Positions 55,998 to 64,000 of a stretch of DNA of 64,000 bases are shown one piece after another; position 1 is the first letter of the stretch, and every line of letters begins with the position of its first letter. Position numbers and translations under genes: made by a program. The notes beneath the pieces are model-generated. The model was not told the DNA's origin, did not search any database, and worked only from the letters and a program-made list of their open reading frames with translations. Origin of the DNA: Neobacillus vireti (GTDB lineage Bacteria > Bacillota > Bacilli > Bacillales > Cytobacillaceae); the NCBI RefSeq assembly GCF_001026695.1, contig NZ_LDNB01000009.1, positions 1-64,000 on the forward strand, read 5' to 3'.

Positions 55998-56678
55998 ATG
56001 AAATTATTTATTGACTCTGCCGATGTAAAACAAATTGCCTACTTGAATGAATATTATCCCATTTCTGGAGTAACAACGAATCCGTCCCTTATTGTTAGGG
56101 AGAATCGCCCATATTTAGAATTGCTTAAGGAAATTAGGGAAGCGATTGGTGAGGAAAAAGAATTATTTGTCCAAGTCATTGGTGATAAAGCGGAAGAAAT
56201 GGTGGAAGAAGCAAAGTTTGTCCGGCGCCAAGTTTCAGGGGAACTTGTGATTAAAGTCCCTGTGACAGAAGAAGGCATTAAGGCAATAAAGCTTCTGACC
56301 GCCGAAAACATTCCTACATTGGCTACAACGATTTATACTTCTTTTCAAGCACTGGTGGCAGCGATGGCGGGAGCAAAATATGTAGCTCCATATGTAAATC
56401 GGATTGATAATTTAACTGGCGGTGGCGTAAAAGTTGTTTCAGAGATTTCGAGTTTATTTTCTTCCTATCAATTATCCACAGAGATTATCGCTGCCAGTTT
56501 TAAAAATGTCCAACAAGTACATGATGTGTGTCTGGCTGGAGCCGAAAGTGTTACCGTCGGTCCTGAGTTAATTGAAAAGTTTATTGCTTTTCCCGCTACT
56601 CCACAGGACGTAACAGTTTTTAAAGAAGAGTGGCAAGGTCAATATGGAAAGGATCAAGCGAATCTTATTATAAAATAA
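55998..56678 (+). CDS. fsa: Fructose-6-phosphate aldolase (transaldolase-like)
   Basis: A 226-residue class I aldolase of the small transaldolase family. The Schiff-base lysine is Lys86 in ELVIKVPVT, and VTTNPSLI and TTIYTSFQALVAAMAGA are standard. The length suits FsaA/TalC rather than full transaldolase. It would split fructose-6-phosphate to dihydroxyacetone and glyceraldehyde-3-phosphate; a transaldolase activity is the alternative. Strong GGAGGAA site. It is a single gene between terminators. Confidence 0.88.
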   Translation: MKLFIDSADVKQIAYLNEYYPISGVTTNPSLIVRENRPYLELLKEIREAIGEEKELFVQVIGDKAEEMVEEAKFVRRQVSGELVIKVPVTEEGIKAIKLLTAENIPTLATTIYTSFQALVAAMAGAKYVAPYVNRIDNLTGGGVKVVSEISSLFSSYQLSTEIIAASFKNVQQVHDVCLAGAESVTVGPELIEKFIAFPATPQDVTVFKEEWQGQYGKDQANLIIK

Positions 56679-56756
56679 ATGCATGGCAATACATAACCTA
56701 GGGGTACTAACGGGATCCTTTTAGAAGAGAAACACTAAAAATATAGTATAAATTAG

Positions 56757-56817
56757 CAGAGGCTGACTCAAAAAGGATGATCATTATCTACCTTTTGGGT
56801 CAGCCTCTTTCCATTTT
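56757..56817 (+). terminator. Terminator after fsa
   Basis: AGAGGCTGACTCAAAAAG pairs with CTTTTGGGTCAGCCTCT around a loop of about 19 bases, then TTTCCATTTTT. Confidence 0.8.
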
Positions 56818-57084
56818 TCTGATTTTATTCCATTCATGTTGTCTTGTGACGGAGACACGGGGACAGGAACCACATCTCATTTTTGTTTACCTGGGTGGAA
56901 GTCCTTTAGTATTTTTGTTTTCTTTTGTTTGATTTTGATTTATTATGATAAGTAATAGATTCAATTAAATTGAACTGCATTTTCAACGCAATTAAAGATT
57001 AAAGGTCCTCAGCAATAGCAATGATCTTTTTTATTCACCTGTTGATTTACTTGTATTTTAAGAAGGCTAGGGAGATGTAGAAGT
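56818..57084. other. Region upstream of lutA
   Basis: I see no gene. It holds a REP-like trace (GACGGAGACACGGGGACAG at about 56849) and a weak stem AAAGGTC / GATCTTT (57001-57031). No LutR operator or promoter could be assigned with confidence. Confidence 0.3.
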
Positions 57085-57807
57085 ATGAAGGTTGCACTGT
57101 TTGCTACATGTTTAGTAGATATGTTTCAAAGTAATGTTGGGAAAGCAACTGTCGAGCTGCTAGAGCGACTTGGTTGTGAAATTGAGTTTCCTGAATCACA
57201 AGTATGCTGTGGCCAGCCAGCCTATAATAGCGGCTATGTCAAAGAATCGAAGGAAGCTATGAAGCGAATGATTGACGCCTTTCAAGATGCCGAATATGTC
57301 GTCTCTCCTTCGGGTTCGTGTGCCTATATGTTTAAGGAATACCCTCATCTTTTGAAAGACGATCCTGTTTGGGGACCAAAGGCGAAAAAACTGGCAGATA
57401 AAACGTATGAAGTAACTCAATTTATTGTCGATGTTTTGAAAGTAGAAGATGTAGGTGCCCAGTTTACAGGCAATGTTACATATCATACCTCTTGTCATAT
57501 GACGCGGCTTTTAGGCGTGAAAAATGCACCTATCACTCTTTTAAAAAATGTTAAAGGATTAAAATTGACTGAATTGCCTGGAAAGGAACAATGCTGCGGC
57601 TTTGGAGGAACATTTTCAGTAAAAATGGCACAAATTTCGGAGCAAATGGTAGATGAGAAAGTTTGTCACATTGAGGAAACAGGTGCGGATTATTTAATTG
57701 GCGCTGATGCAGGATGTTTGATGAATATTGGTGGACGCATCGGACGAACAGGGAAGCCAATCAAGGTTCTTCATATTGTTGAAGTGTTAAACAACCCGAT
57801 AAAGTGA
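57085..57807 (+). CDS. lutA: L-lactate utilisation protein LutA
   Basis: A 240-residue iron-sulfur oxidoreductase subunit with two cysteine-rich CCG domains, [10 protein letters not shown] (about residue 41) and CCGFGGTFS (about 172). LutABC together oxidise L-lactate to pyruvate in Bacillus. AGGGAGATG precedes the ATG. It is the first gene of lutA-B-C, which is followed within 30 bp by a sugar kinase. Confidence 0.95.
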   Translation: MKVALFATCLVDMFQSNVGKATVELLERLGCEIEFPESQVCCGQPAYNSGYVKESKEAMKRMIDAFQDAEYVVSPSGSCAYMFKEYPHLLKDDPVWGPKAKKLADKTYEVTQFIVDVLKVEDVGAQFTGNVTYHTSCHMTRLLGVKNAPITLLKNVKGLKLTELPGKEQCCGFGGTFSVKMAQISEQMVDEKVCHIEETGADYLIGADAGCLMNIGGRIGRTGKPIKVLHIVEVLNNPIK

Positions 57808-57892
57808 AGCTTCAATCAATGAGGGTCTTGTTGTCCTGTTAATAAGGGATAAATTGTTAAAATTGAATGCCTTGGAATGGTGGGATGGAAAG

Positions 57893-59317
57893 ATGGCAAT
57901 GAAAATTGGCAGTCAGCCGTTTAAGCAACGTGTGGACCATGGAATACAAGATTCGTTTATGCGCGGTGCGGTTGCCGGAGCGCAGGATGGGATGGGTGTT
58001 AAACGGCAAGCAGCCGCAGATGAATTAGGGAACTGGGAAGAGTGGCGTTCACATGGGGAAGAGATCCGTCAGCATGTCCTTCAATATTTAGATTATTATT
58101 TAGAGCAATTAAGTGAGAATGTCACCAAACGCGGTGGGCATGTCTTTTTTGCCCAAACGAAAGAAGAAGCCAATGAGTATATTCGGGGAATAGCTAGACG
58201 AAAAAAAGCGAAGAAAATTGTTAAATCAAAATCAATGGTAACGGAGGAAATCAGCTTAAATGCTGCCCTTGAGGAAGAGGGGTGTCACGTAATTGAAACC
58301 GATCTTGGTGAATACATCCTCCAAGTAGATGATCACGATCCGCCTTCCCACATTGTGGTTCCAGCTCTTCATAAAAATAAAGAGCAGATTCGTGATGTGT
58401 TTAAAGAAAAACTCGGCTACAAAAAAACATCTAAGCCAGAGGAATTAGCCTGGCATGCACGTGAAATGCTACGACAGGAATATCTAACAGCGGATATTGG
58501 CATTACCGGCTGTAATTTTGCCGTAGCGGAAACAGGATCATTTAGTTTAGTGACAAATGAAGGGAATGCAGACTTAGTAACAGCGTTGCCGAAAACGCAA
58601 ATTACGGTCATGGGAATGGAACGGATTGTGCCTACCTTTGAAGAAATGGAAGTCCTTGTTTCGCTGTTAACGAGAAGCGCTGTCGGACAGAAGTTAACAA
58701 GTTATATCACCGTGCTTACCGGGCCAAAAGCGGAATTGGATGTGGATGGTCCGGAGGAATTTCATCTTGTCATCGTTGATAATGGCCGCTCAAAGATTCT
58801 TGGCGGAGAATTTCAGTCGGTTTTACAGTGTATTCGCTGTGCCGCCTGTGTCAATGTCTGCCCTGTCTATCGTCACGTGGGAGGGCATTCCTATGGATCA
58901 ATTTATTCCGGTCCGATTGGCGCCGTGTTATCGCCATTACTCGGCGGCTATGACGAGTACAAAGAACTTCCATATGCCTCCACCCTTTGCGGGGCATGTA
59001 CAGAGGTGTGTCCAGTTAAAATCCCGCTGCATCAACTTCTTCATAAACACCGTGAAGTGATTGTTGAGAAAGAAGGAAAAGCGCCGATATCTGAAAAACT
59101 AGCGATGAAGGCATTTGGTTTAGGAGCTGCCTCACCAGCGTTATATAAAATTGGATCCAAGATCGCCCCGACGGCCATGAATCCATTCACGGTTGGCGAT
59201 AAAATCACCAAGGGACCTGGTCCATTAAAAGCATGGACGGAGATTCGCGACTTCCCATCTCCACATAAGGAACGATTCAGAGATTGGTTTAAGAACCGTG
59301 AAAAGGGAGAGAGATAA
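57893..59317 (+). CDS. lutB: L-lactate utilisation iron-sulfur protein LutB
   Basis: A 474-residue protein with an N-terminal LUD domain ([30 protein letters not shown]) and two ferredoxin-type 4Fe-4S motifs, [14 protein letters not shown] and [13 protein letters not shown], near residues 310-380. ATG at 57893 gives the usual MAMKIG opening; the ribosome site (GGTGGGATGG) is modest. It passes electrons within the LutABC complex. It ends 1 bp before lutC. Confidence 0.95.
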   Translation: MAMKIGSQPFKQRVDHGIQDSFMRGAVAGAQDGMGVKRQAAADELGNWEEWRSHGEEIRQHVLQYLDYYLEQLSENVTKRGGHVFFAQTKEEANEYIRGIARRKKAKKIVKSKSMVTEEISLNAALEEEGCHVIETDLGEYILQVDDHDPPSHIVVPALHKNKEQIRDVFKEKLGYKKTSKPEELAWHAREMLRQEYLTADIGITGCNFAVAETGSFSLVTNEGNADLVTALPKTQITVMGMERIVPTFEEMEVLVSLLTRSAVGQKLTSYITVLTGPKAELDVDGPEEFHLVIVDNGRSKILGGEFQSVLQCIRCAACVNVCPVYRHVGGHSYGSIYSGPIGAVLSPLLGGYDEYKELPYASTLCGACTEVCPVKIPLHQLLHKHREVIVEKEGKAPISEKLAMKAFGLGAASPALYKIGSKIAPTAMNPFTVGDKITKGPGPLKAWTEIRDFPSPHKERFRDWFKNREKGER

Positions 59318-59318
59318 G

Positions 59319-60038
59319 ATGCATGGAACCATCGAAAATCGGGATCCATTTTTAAATAAAATTGCTAGCCAGCTTGGACGGCCGCGGATTTCCTCTCCGG
59401 TCGATAGGCCGAATTGGAAATTCCGGCCTCAAGATGATGTATTAAAGGATGCAACACAGGACGAATTATTGGATGTGTTGAAAGAACAGTGTAAAAAAAT
59501 CCATACCGACCTTTATGCCGTTGACGTTAAGGATTTACCATCGACCTTGAATGAGATTGTCACCGATTACGGTGGCGGGCCGGTGATCACATGGAAAGAT
59601 GAACGGTTCTCCCAATGGGGGCTCGATTCCCTGTTTAACGAGGAATGGCCCCAAAAAAATATGGCGGTGTTTGCATGGGATTATCAAAAAGGCGAGGAAA
59701 ACATCGCAATCGCAGAAACTGCAAATGTTGGGATTACGATTAGTGAGATGACCCTTGCCGAATCGGGTACGGTTGTATTATTTAGCAATGAGAACAAAGG
59801 AAGAACCGTCAGCTTTTTGCCAGCAACGAATATCGTGCTTGTTCCGAAAAGTTCATTAGTCCCCCGAATCACGCAAGCTGCAAAGAAAATGCGAGAAATG
59901 TATCACGAAACAGGTCACCTTGCTTCATGTATTCAATTGATTACCGGACCGAGTAATTCAGCGGATATTGAGCTCAATCTTGTTGTCGGTGTCCATGGCC
60001 CGGTAAAAATGAGCTATATCGTCCTGAACGATCTCTAA
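59319..60038 (+). CDS. lutC: L-lactate utilisation protein LutC
   Basis: A 239-residue LUD-domain protein. Segments GITISEMTLAESGTVVLFS and FLPATNIVLVPKSSLVPRI are typical of LutC/YkgG. ATG at 59319 follows AAGGGAGAG with 7-bp spacing; the upstream start inside lutB is unlikely. It completes the lactate oxidation complex and lies 30 bp before a sugar kinase gene. Confidence 0.94.
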   Translation: MHGTIENRDPFLNKIASQLGRPRISSPVDRPNWKFRPQDDVLKDATQDELLDVLKEQCKKIHTDLYAVDVKDLPSTLNEIVTDYGGGPVITWKDERFSQWGLDSLFNEEWPQKNMAVFAWDYQKGEENIAIAETANVGITISEMTLAESGTVVLFSNENKGRTVSFLPATNIVLVPKSSLVPRITQAAKKMREMYHETGHLASCIQLITGPSNSADIELNLVVGVHGPVKMSYIVLNDL

Positions 60039-60068
60039 GTTTTTCATTCAGAATGTGGAGGGTTAAAT

Positions 60069-61577
60069 ATGTCAGATTTTATTCTTGCGCATGACCTGGG
60101 AACGACGAACCATAAATGTGTTGTCTTTCATGAGAACGGGGATATCGTTGCATCGGCTTCAAGACCATACCCTACCTTTTATTCGACTGGAGGAGTAGCC
60201 GAGCAGGATCCCAACGACTGGTGGAAAAATTTCCTGGACACGACGGCACAGGTATTAAAGGAAATCGATCCGAAAAAAATTGCGGCAATATCCTTCAGTG
60301 CCCATATGAACGGTTGCTTGCCAGTCGATCGGAATGGACAGCCGATCATTCGCTCAATCATTCATGCCGATACAAGAAGTAGTGAAATAGAAGCTGAAGT
60401 GTATGAAAAAGTTTGTGAAGATCGGTTGTATGAAATCACCGGCAATCGCATTGATTCCCGCTATCCCTTACTAAAAATGTATTGGCTGAAAAAAAAGCAC
60501 CCAGAAATCTATCGGGAAGCAAGTTTCTTCCTGCAAGCGAAAGATTATTTGGTCTACAAGCTTACAGGAAACTTAGAAATAACCGATTATTCTGATGCCT
60601 CATTAACAGGTGCTTTCAATCTTACGTCACGGGTTTGGGAAGCATCGTTATTTAGGGACCTTAATCTTGATATAGCTAAAATGCCGAGCCCGGTCCCTTC
60701 TACCGAGATTGTTGGTTATGTTCAAAAAAGTGTAGCAATTGAAACGGGATTGATCGAAGGTACCCCCGTAGTGATCGGAGGGGGAGATGGGGCTTGTGCC
60801 ACGATTGGTGCAGGGTGTGTGAATAAAGAGGATACGTATATCAGTTTAGGGACAACGGCTTGGGTTTCAAAGGTGGTTGATAAACCCTTTATTGACCCGG
60901 AAAAACGAGTGTTTAACCTTTGTGACCTTAATCCGAATTACTATAATGTCCTAGGAACAATGCAAACAGCGGGTGGAGCGTATGAATGGGTGATCAAGCA
61001 GTTTTCTTCCATAGTAGACTGGGGAGACATGAGGGTAATACCTGAATATGAACAATTTGAAAAGGAAATGAAACAGGTACCCGCTGGTTCACGTGGAGTC
61101 ATCTTCCATCCGTACTTGCTCGGTGAGCGCTCTCCGATCTGGAATGATCAAGCTCGCGGAAGTTTTTTCGGATTGAGTGTTGACCATACTCGTTTCGATA
61201 TGGCTAAAGCAGTGTTGGAAGGAATTGCCTTGTCACTTGGGAGCATTGAAGAAATCATGAATCGTACTCGTTCCACAAACGAAATTCGAATGATTGGCGG
61301 GCTGGTGAAGAGTGAAAGTTTTATCCAAATCATTACCGATGTCTTGAACCATCCTGTTCAAGTAGCCAGCAATGCTTCAGAGGCTACTTCTATTGGGGCT
61401 GCAATCGCTGGAGGAGTCGGTGTCGGAATGTTTCCGAGTTTTGAGGCTGCGTCCCATATTATGAAGACGGGAAATCGCTTTACGCCAAACGAGCAGCATC
61501 GTGATCTATACCAGAAACAATTAGAGCATTTTAAAGAATTATATAATCGTATAAAAGACCTTTCATTCACTAACTGA
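60069..61577 (+). CDS. FGGY-family carbohydrate kinase
   Basis: A 502-residue kinase. The N-terminal phosphate segment is AHDLGTTNHKCVVF, the family stretch is GAGCVNKEDTYISLGTTAWV, and the C-terminal site is MIGGLVKSESFIQIITDVLNHPV with GAAIAGGVGVG. It is most like xylulokinase-type members, though rhamnulose or fuculose kinases are possible. It is probably co-transcribed with lutABC, so its pathway should release lactate. A GTGGAGGG site lies before the ATG. Confidence 0.87.
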   Translation: MSDFILAHDLGTTNHKCVVFHENGDIVASASRPYPTFYSTGGVAEQDPNDWWKNFLDTTAQVLKEIDPKKIAAISFSAHMNGCLPVDRNGQPIIRSIIHADTRSSEIEAEVYEKVCEDRLYEITGNRIDSRYPLLKMYWLKKKHPEIYREASFFLQAKDYLVYKLTGNLEITDYSDASLTGAFNLTSRVWEASLFRDLNLDIAKMPSPVPSTEIVGYVQKSVAIETGLIEGTPVVIGGGDGACATIGAGCVNKEDTYISLGTTAWVSKVVDKPFIDPEKRVFNLCDLNPNYYNVLGTMQTAGGAYEWVIKQFSSIVDWGDMRVIPEYEQFEKEMKQVPAGSRGVIFHPYLLGERSPIWNDQARGSFFGLSVDHTRFDMAKAVLEGIALSLGSIEEIMNRTRSTNEIRMIGGLVKSESFIQIITDVLNHPVQVASNASEATSIGAAIAGGVGVGMFPSFEAASHIMKTGNRFTPNEQHRDLYQKQLEHFKELYNRIKDLSFTN

Positions 61578-61671
61578 ATCAATCGTATGAGACGTTAATA
61601 AACAAATGAAGAAAAGTAGAATTTACTAGTAAATTATGTGTAAAACACATTGTTGATATTGATCACAATGT

Positions 61672-61803
61672 TGCTCTACGTTTCAGGCGCGAGACTCCTG
61701 CGGGAGCAGCGGGACAGGTGAGACCCCGCAGGTGCTTTAGCGCCGAGGAGGCTCACCGCCCGCCCCGCGGAAAGCGAAGCGCCTGGAACGGAGATCAACA
61801 TTC
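61672..61803. repeat. GC-rich interspersed Bacillus repeat
   Basis: This stretch is sharply richer in G and C than its surroundings. It holds GAGACTCCTGCGGGAGCAG, GGTGAGACCCCGCAGG and GAGGCTCACCGCCCGCCCCG, which pair extensively, and outer arms TTTCAGGCGC / GCGCCTGGAACG. I recall near-identical repeats in many Bacillaceae; their role is not known. It separates the kinase from the mutarotase gene. Confidence 0.8.
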
Positions 61804-61866
61804 TCATTTAACACAGCCATAAATAAAAATAAACAAAAATAAATAAAAACAGAAAGGAACTTTGCC

Positions 61867-62298
61867 ATGTTAAAAGGAATACCCAAAATTATGAGCCCGG
61901 AGCTTATGAAAGTTCTTTTAGAAATGGGACATGGAGATGAAATTGTCTTAGCGGATGGAAATTTCCCCGCCGCATCATGTGCATCCAGATTAATTCGCTG
62001 TGATGGACATGGAGTGAAAGAACTTTTAGACCCAATCTTAACGTTCTTCCCTTTAGATACGTACAGTGAAAACTCAGTTTCCCTCATGCAAGTGGTTGAG
62101 GGCGATCCTACTAAGCCGCTTATTTGGAAAGATTATTGCTCCGTCATAAAGAAGCACGATCAACATTTTACCTCCTTTGAAATGCTTGATCGATTTAGTT
62201 TTTATGAAAGATCGAAAAAGGCTTATGCGATTGTGGCGACAAGTGAAAACGCTCTCTATGCAAATATTATTCTTAAAAAAGGGGTAGTAGTGGAATAA
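61867..62298 (+). CDS. fucU: RbsD/FucU-type sugar mutarotase
   Basis: A 143-residue protein with GHGDEIVLADGNFPA (conserved His and Asp) and a C-terminal TSENALYANIILKKGV, typical of FucU. These enzymes interconvert sugar anomers, L-fucose in FucU and ribose in RbsD. FucU-type details favour a 6-deoxyhexose or related sugar. AGAAAGGAAC precedes the ATG. It lies before the ABC ATPase gene, from which it is separated by an AT-rich 240-bp gap. Confidence 0.87.
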   Translation: MLKGIPKIMSPELMKVLLEMGHGDEIVLADGNFPAASCASRLIRCDGHGVKELLDPILTFFPLDTYSENSVSLMQVVEGDPTKPLIWKDYCSVIKKHDQHFTSFEMLDRFSFYERSKKAYAIVATSENALYANIILKKGVVVE

Positions 62299-62500
62299 AT
62301 GAAGAACTATGAAAATATTCCTATACTATAGGAATAAATGATTAGAAATTTTAAACTTTTTCAAGAATTCAATTGATTTATTTTTGATTTTTTATTAAAA
62401 TCAAAATAAATAAACAAATATAAAGAATATTTCTTCGTTTTTTATTTGTGTTTATATTGTTTTTTAGTATATAGGTGAACGTTTTTTTTTACTTTGATGA

Positions 62501-62514
62501 TGATAACGGTTTCA
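62501..62514 (+). promoter_or_regulatory. CRE before the second ABC transporter
   Basis: TGATAACGGTTTCA fits the CcpA consensus with one deviation and lies 25 bp before the start codon. The upstream 200 bp is AT-rich; no firm -35/-10 pair was chosen. Confidence 0.5.
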
Positions 62515-62538
62515 AAAAATGATGAGGTAGTAGGTGGT

Positions 62539-64000
62539 ATGATGGGTGAAATTATACTTGAAATGAAGGGAATCAGTAAGGCCTTCCCAGGAGTACAAGC
62601 GCTATCAAATGTCGATTTGGAATTGAGATCAGGAGAAGTTCTTGCTCTCTTAGGAGAAAATGGGGCTGGGAAATCTACCTTAATGAAGGTTTTGACCGGT
62701 ATCTATCAAAAGGATGAAGGCTCAATTGTTTATCAAGGCAAAGAAATAGAAATCCCTGATACAAAAACAGCACAAAGTCTGGGAATTAGTATTATCCACC
62801 AGGAACTGAATCTAGCTCCAGATCTTACGATCGCTCAAAATATTTTTATCGGAAGGGAACCAAAAAAAGGCTTCAATCTTTTTTTAGATGAGAAGCAACT
62901 GAATAAAATGACCCAAAAGTTGTTTGATCGGTTAAATATAAACTTAAATCCGCGCGAGAAGGTTGAAAATCTTACAGTGGCCAAGCAGCAAATGGTTGAA
63001 ATCGCCAAAGCACTTTCCTTTGATTCAAAGGTATTGGTGATGGATGAACCAACAGCGGCTTTAACTGATTCTGAAATTGATTCTCTATTTACGATGATTC
63101 GAAAATTACGCAGTGATGGGGTTGGGATTATCTATATCTCTCACAGAATGGAAGAATTAAAGAAAATTACCGACCGAGTTTCTGTCATGCGTGATGGGAC
63201 TTATGTAGGTACAGTGGGAACGAAAGAAACCACAATCGACCAAATCATTGCCATGATGGTTGGCCGTCAAATCTATCATAATCAAAAACCGGAGATCAAA
63301 AATCGAAGTCATGAAAAAGTGTTAGAAGTAAAGAATCTCAACAGGGGTAAAACGATTAAGAATGTAAGCTTTGAACTGAATAAGGGTGAAATTCTTGGTT
63401 TTGCCGGTCTAATGGGAGCTGGAAGAACAGAAGTAGCCCGAGCGATTTTCGGTGCAGACCCCTTCGATTCAGGTGAAATTAGTATTAAAGGGAAAAAGGT
63501 TCAAATCAAAAGCCCGTACGATGCGGTACAAAATGGTATCGGTTATCTCTCGGAGGATCGAAAGCAGTACGGTGTAATGGTTGAGATGGATGTAAAATCA
63601 AATGTGGCCATTGCCTCGATGGACGATTTCTTAAATTTAGGATTTATGAATGGCACAAAAATAAATCATCAAGCGAATGAAATGGTGGAATCATTAAAAA
63701 TTAAAACACCATCCGTACACCAGCTCGTTAAAAATCTTTCGGGCGGAAATCAACAAAAAGTGGTCATCGGTAAGTGGTTAACAAGGAATTCAGATATATT
63801 AATTTTTGATGAACCAACCCGAGGAATTGATATTGGTGCCAAAGATGAAATTTATAAATTACTCATTAATTTAGCGGAACAAGGAAAATCCATTATCATG
63901 ATTTCCTCAGAGCTTCCTGAAATACTTCGATTAAGTCATAGAGTCATTGTCATGTGTGAGGGCATGATTACAGGTGAACTACAAAATGATGACAATATTA
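62539..64000 (+). CDS. Sugar ABC transporter ATP-binding protein (cut by window end)
   Basis: A double-NBD protein of the RbsA/MglA type, 487 codons seen; the family is about 500, so little is missing. The first domain has GENGAGKST and LVMDEPTAA; the second has [16 protein letters not shown] and IFDEPTRGID. It is a paralogue of the ATPase at 29.9 kb with the same domain order. Two ATGs in tandem (62539 and 62542) can serve as start. Binding protein and permease genes are expected beyond the window. With FucU and the FGGY kinase it points to a second sugar system. Confidence 0.92.
   Translation, partial: MMGEIILEMKGISKAFPGVQALSNVDLELRSGEVLALLGENGAGKSTLMKVLTGIYQKDEGSIVYQGKEIEIPDTKTAQSLGISIIHQELNLAPDLTIAQNIFIGREPKKGFNLFLDEKQLNKMTQKLFDRLNINLNPREKVENLTVAKQQMVEIAKALSFDSKVLVMDEPTAALTDSEIDSLFTMIRKLRSDGVGIIYISHRMEELKKITDRVSVMRDGTYVGTVGTKETTIDQIIAMMVGRQIYHNQKPEIKNRSHEKVLEVKNLNRGKTIKNVSFELNKGEILGFAGLMGAGRTEVARAIFGADPFDSGEISIKGKKVQIKSPYDAVQNGIGYLSEDRKQYGVMVEMDVKSNVAIASMDDFLNLGFMNGTKINHQANEMVESLKIKTPSVHQLVKNLSGGNQQKVVIGKWLTRNSDILIFDEPTRGIDIGAKDEIYKLLINLAEQGKSIIMISSELPEILRLSHRVIVMCEGMITGELQNDDNI

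Overview
The window is low-GC Firmicute DNA, most likely a soil Bacillaceae of the Bacillus/Neobacillus type. The evidence is AGGAGG-type ribosome binding sites, frequent GTG and TTG starts, sigma-A promoters, CcpA (CRE) boxes, strong U-tailed terminators, and proteins that read closely like Bacillus subtilis IolA-J, IolR, IolT and LutABC. It is almost entirely accessory carbon catabolism, with one decayed stretch in the middle. No rRNA, tRNA or CRISPR array was seen.

Region 1 (about 1.4-32.4 kb) is an enlarged inositol island. The core genes sit in four transcription units: iolA-B-C-D-J; an iolX/iolG-like dehydrogenase with iolE and iolH; iolT-iolG-iolI; and a sugar ABC transporter. A divergent DeoR-type repressor gene (iolR) lies beside the ABC unit. 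These promoters, plus one in front of a tautomerase gene, share one layout: TTGACT, a 17-bp spacer, a -10 box, then helically phased TAACC/ATCAA repeats that fit an IolR-type operator. A sixth promoter of the same family, at 9.87 kb, has no gene behind it and runs into a terminator after about 140 nt. Among the core genes lie a second set: three AraC regulators plus a fourth nearby, three more TIM-barrel isomerase/epimerase genes, and two long Gfo/Idh/MocA dehydrogenases that are paralogues of each other. I read these as two related modules for other cyclitols or oxidised sugars, feeding the shared iol backbone.

Region 2 (32.4-38.4 kb) is a decayed and mobile-looking stretch. It holds a DUF1659 gene fused by deletion to a frameshifted PHP phosphatase pseudogene, an HNH-type protein whose C-terminus runs through a transcription terminator, a small type VII secretion-like effector module ending in a DUF4176 gene, a transposase-less repeat copy, and an alpha/beta hydrolase gene.

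Region 3 (39.4-46.4 kb) is a complete mannosylglycerate cassette: RpiR regulator, fructose-type PTS transporter, GH38 hydrolase and glycerate kinase. It is bracketed by two identical 61-bp palindromes. Region 4 (46.4-52.5 kb) is a GntR-controlled cluster with two MFS carriers, a DUF6282 amidohydrolase-like protein, a PIG-L protein and an RraA-type aldolase. It resembles the lower part of 4,5-cleavage aromatic acid breakdown but has no ring-cleavage enzyme.

Region 5 (52.5-64 kb) starts with a second copy of the REP-associated transposase element found at the left edge. It then carries a lipoprotein, a zinc-ribbon membrane protein, fructose-6-phosphate aldolase, lutABC followed closely by an FGGY sugar kinase, a FucU-type mutarotase, and an ABC sugar transporter ATPase cut by the window end. 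The last genes suggest use of a sugar that yields lactate, for example a 6-deoxyhexose. Short REP-type motifs (core GTGCCTGTCACGCCCCGAA) are scattered through the right half and match the ends of the transposase elements.
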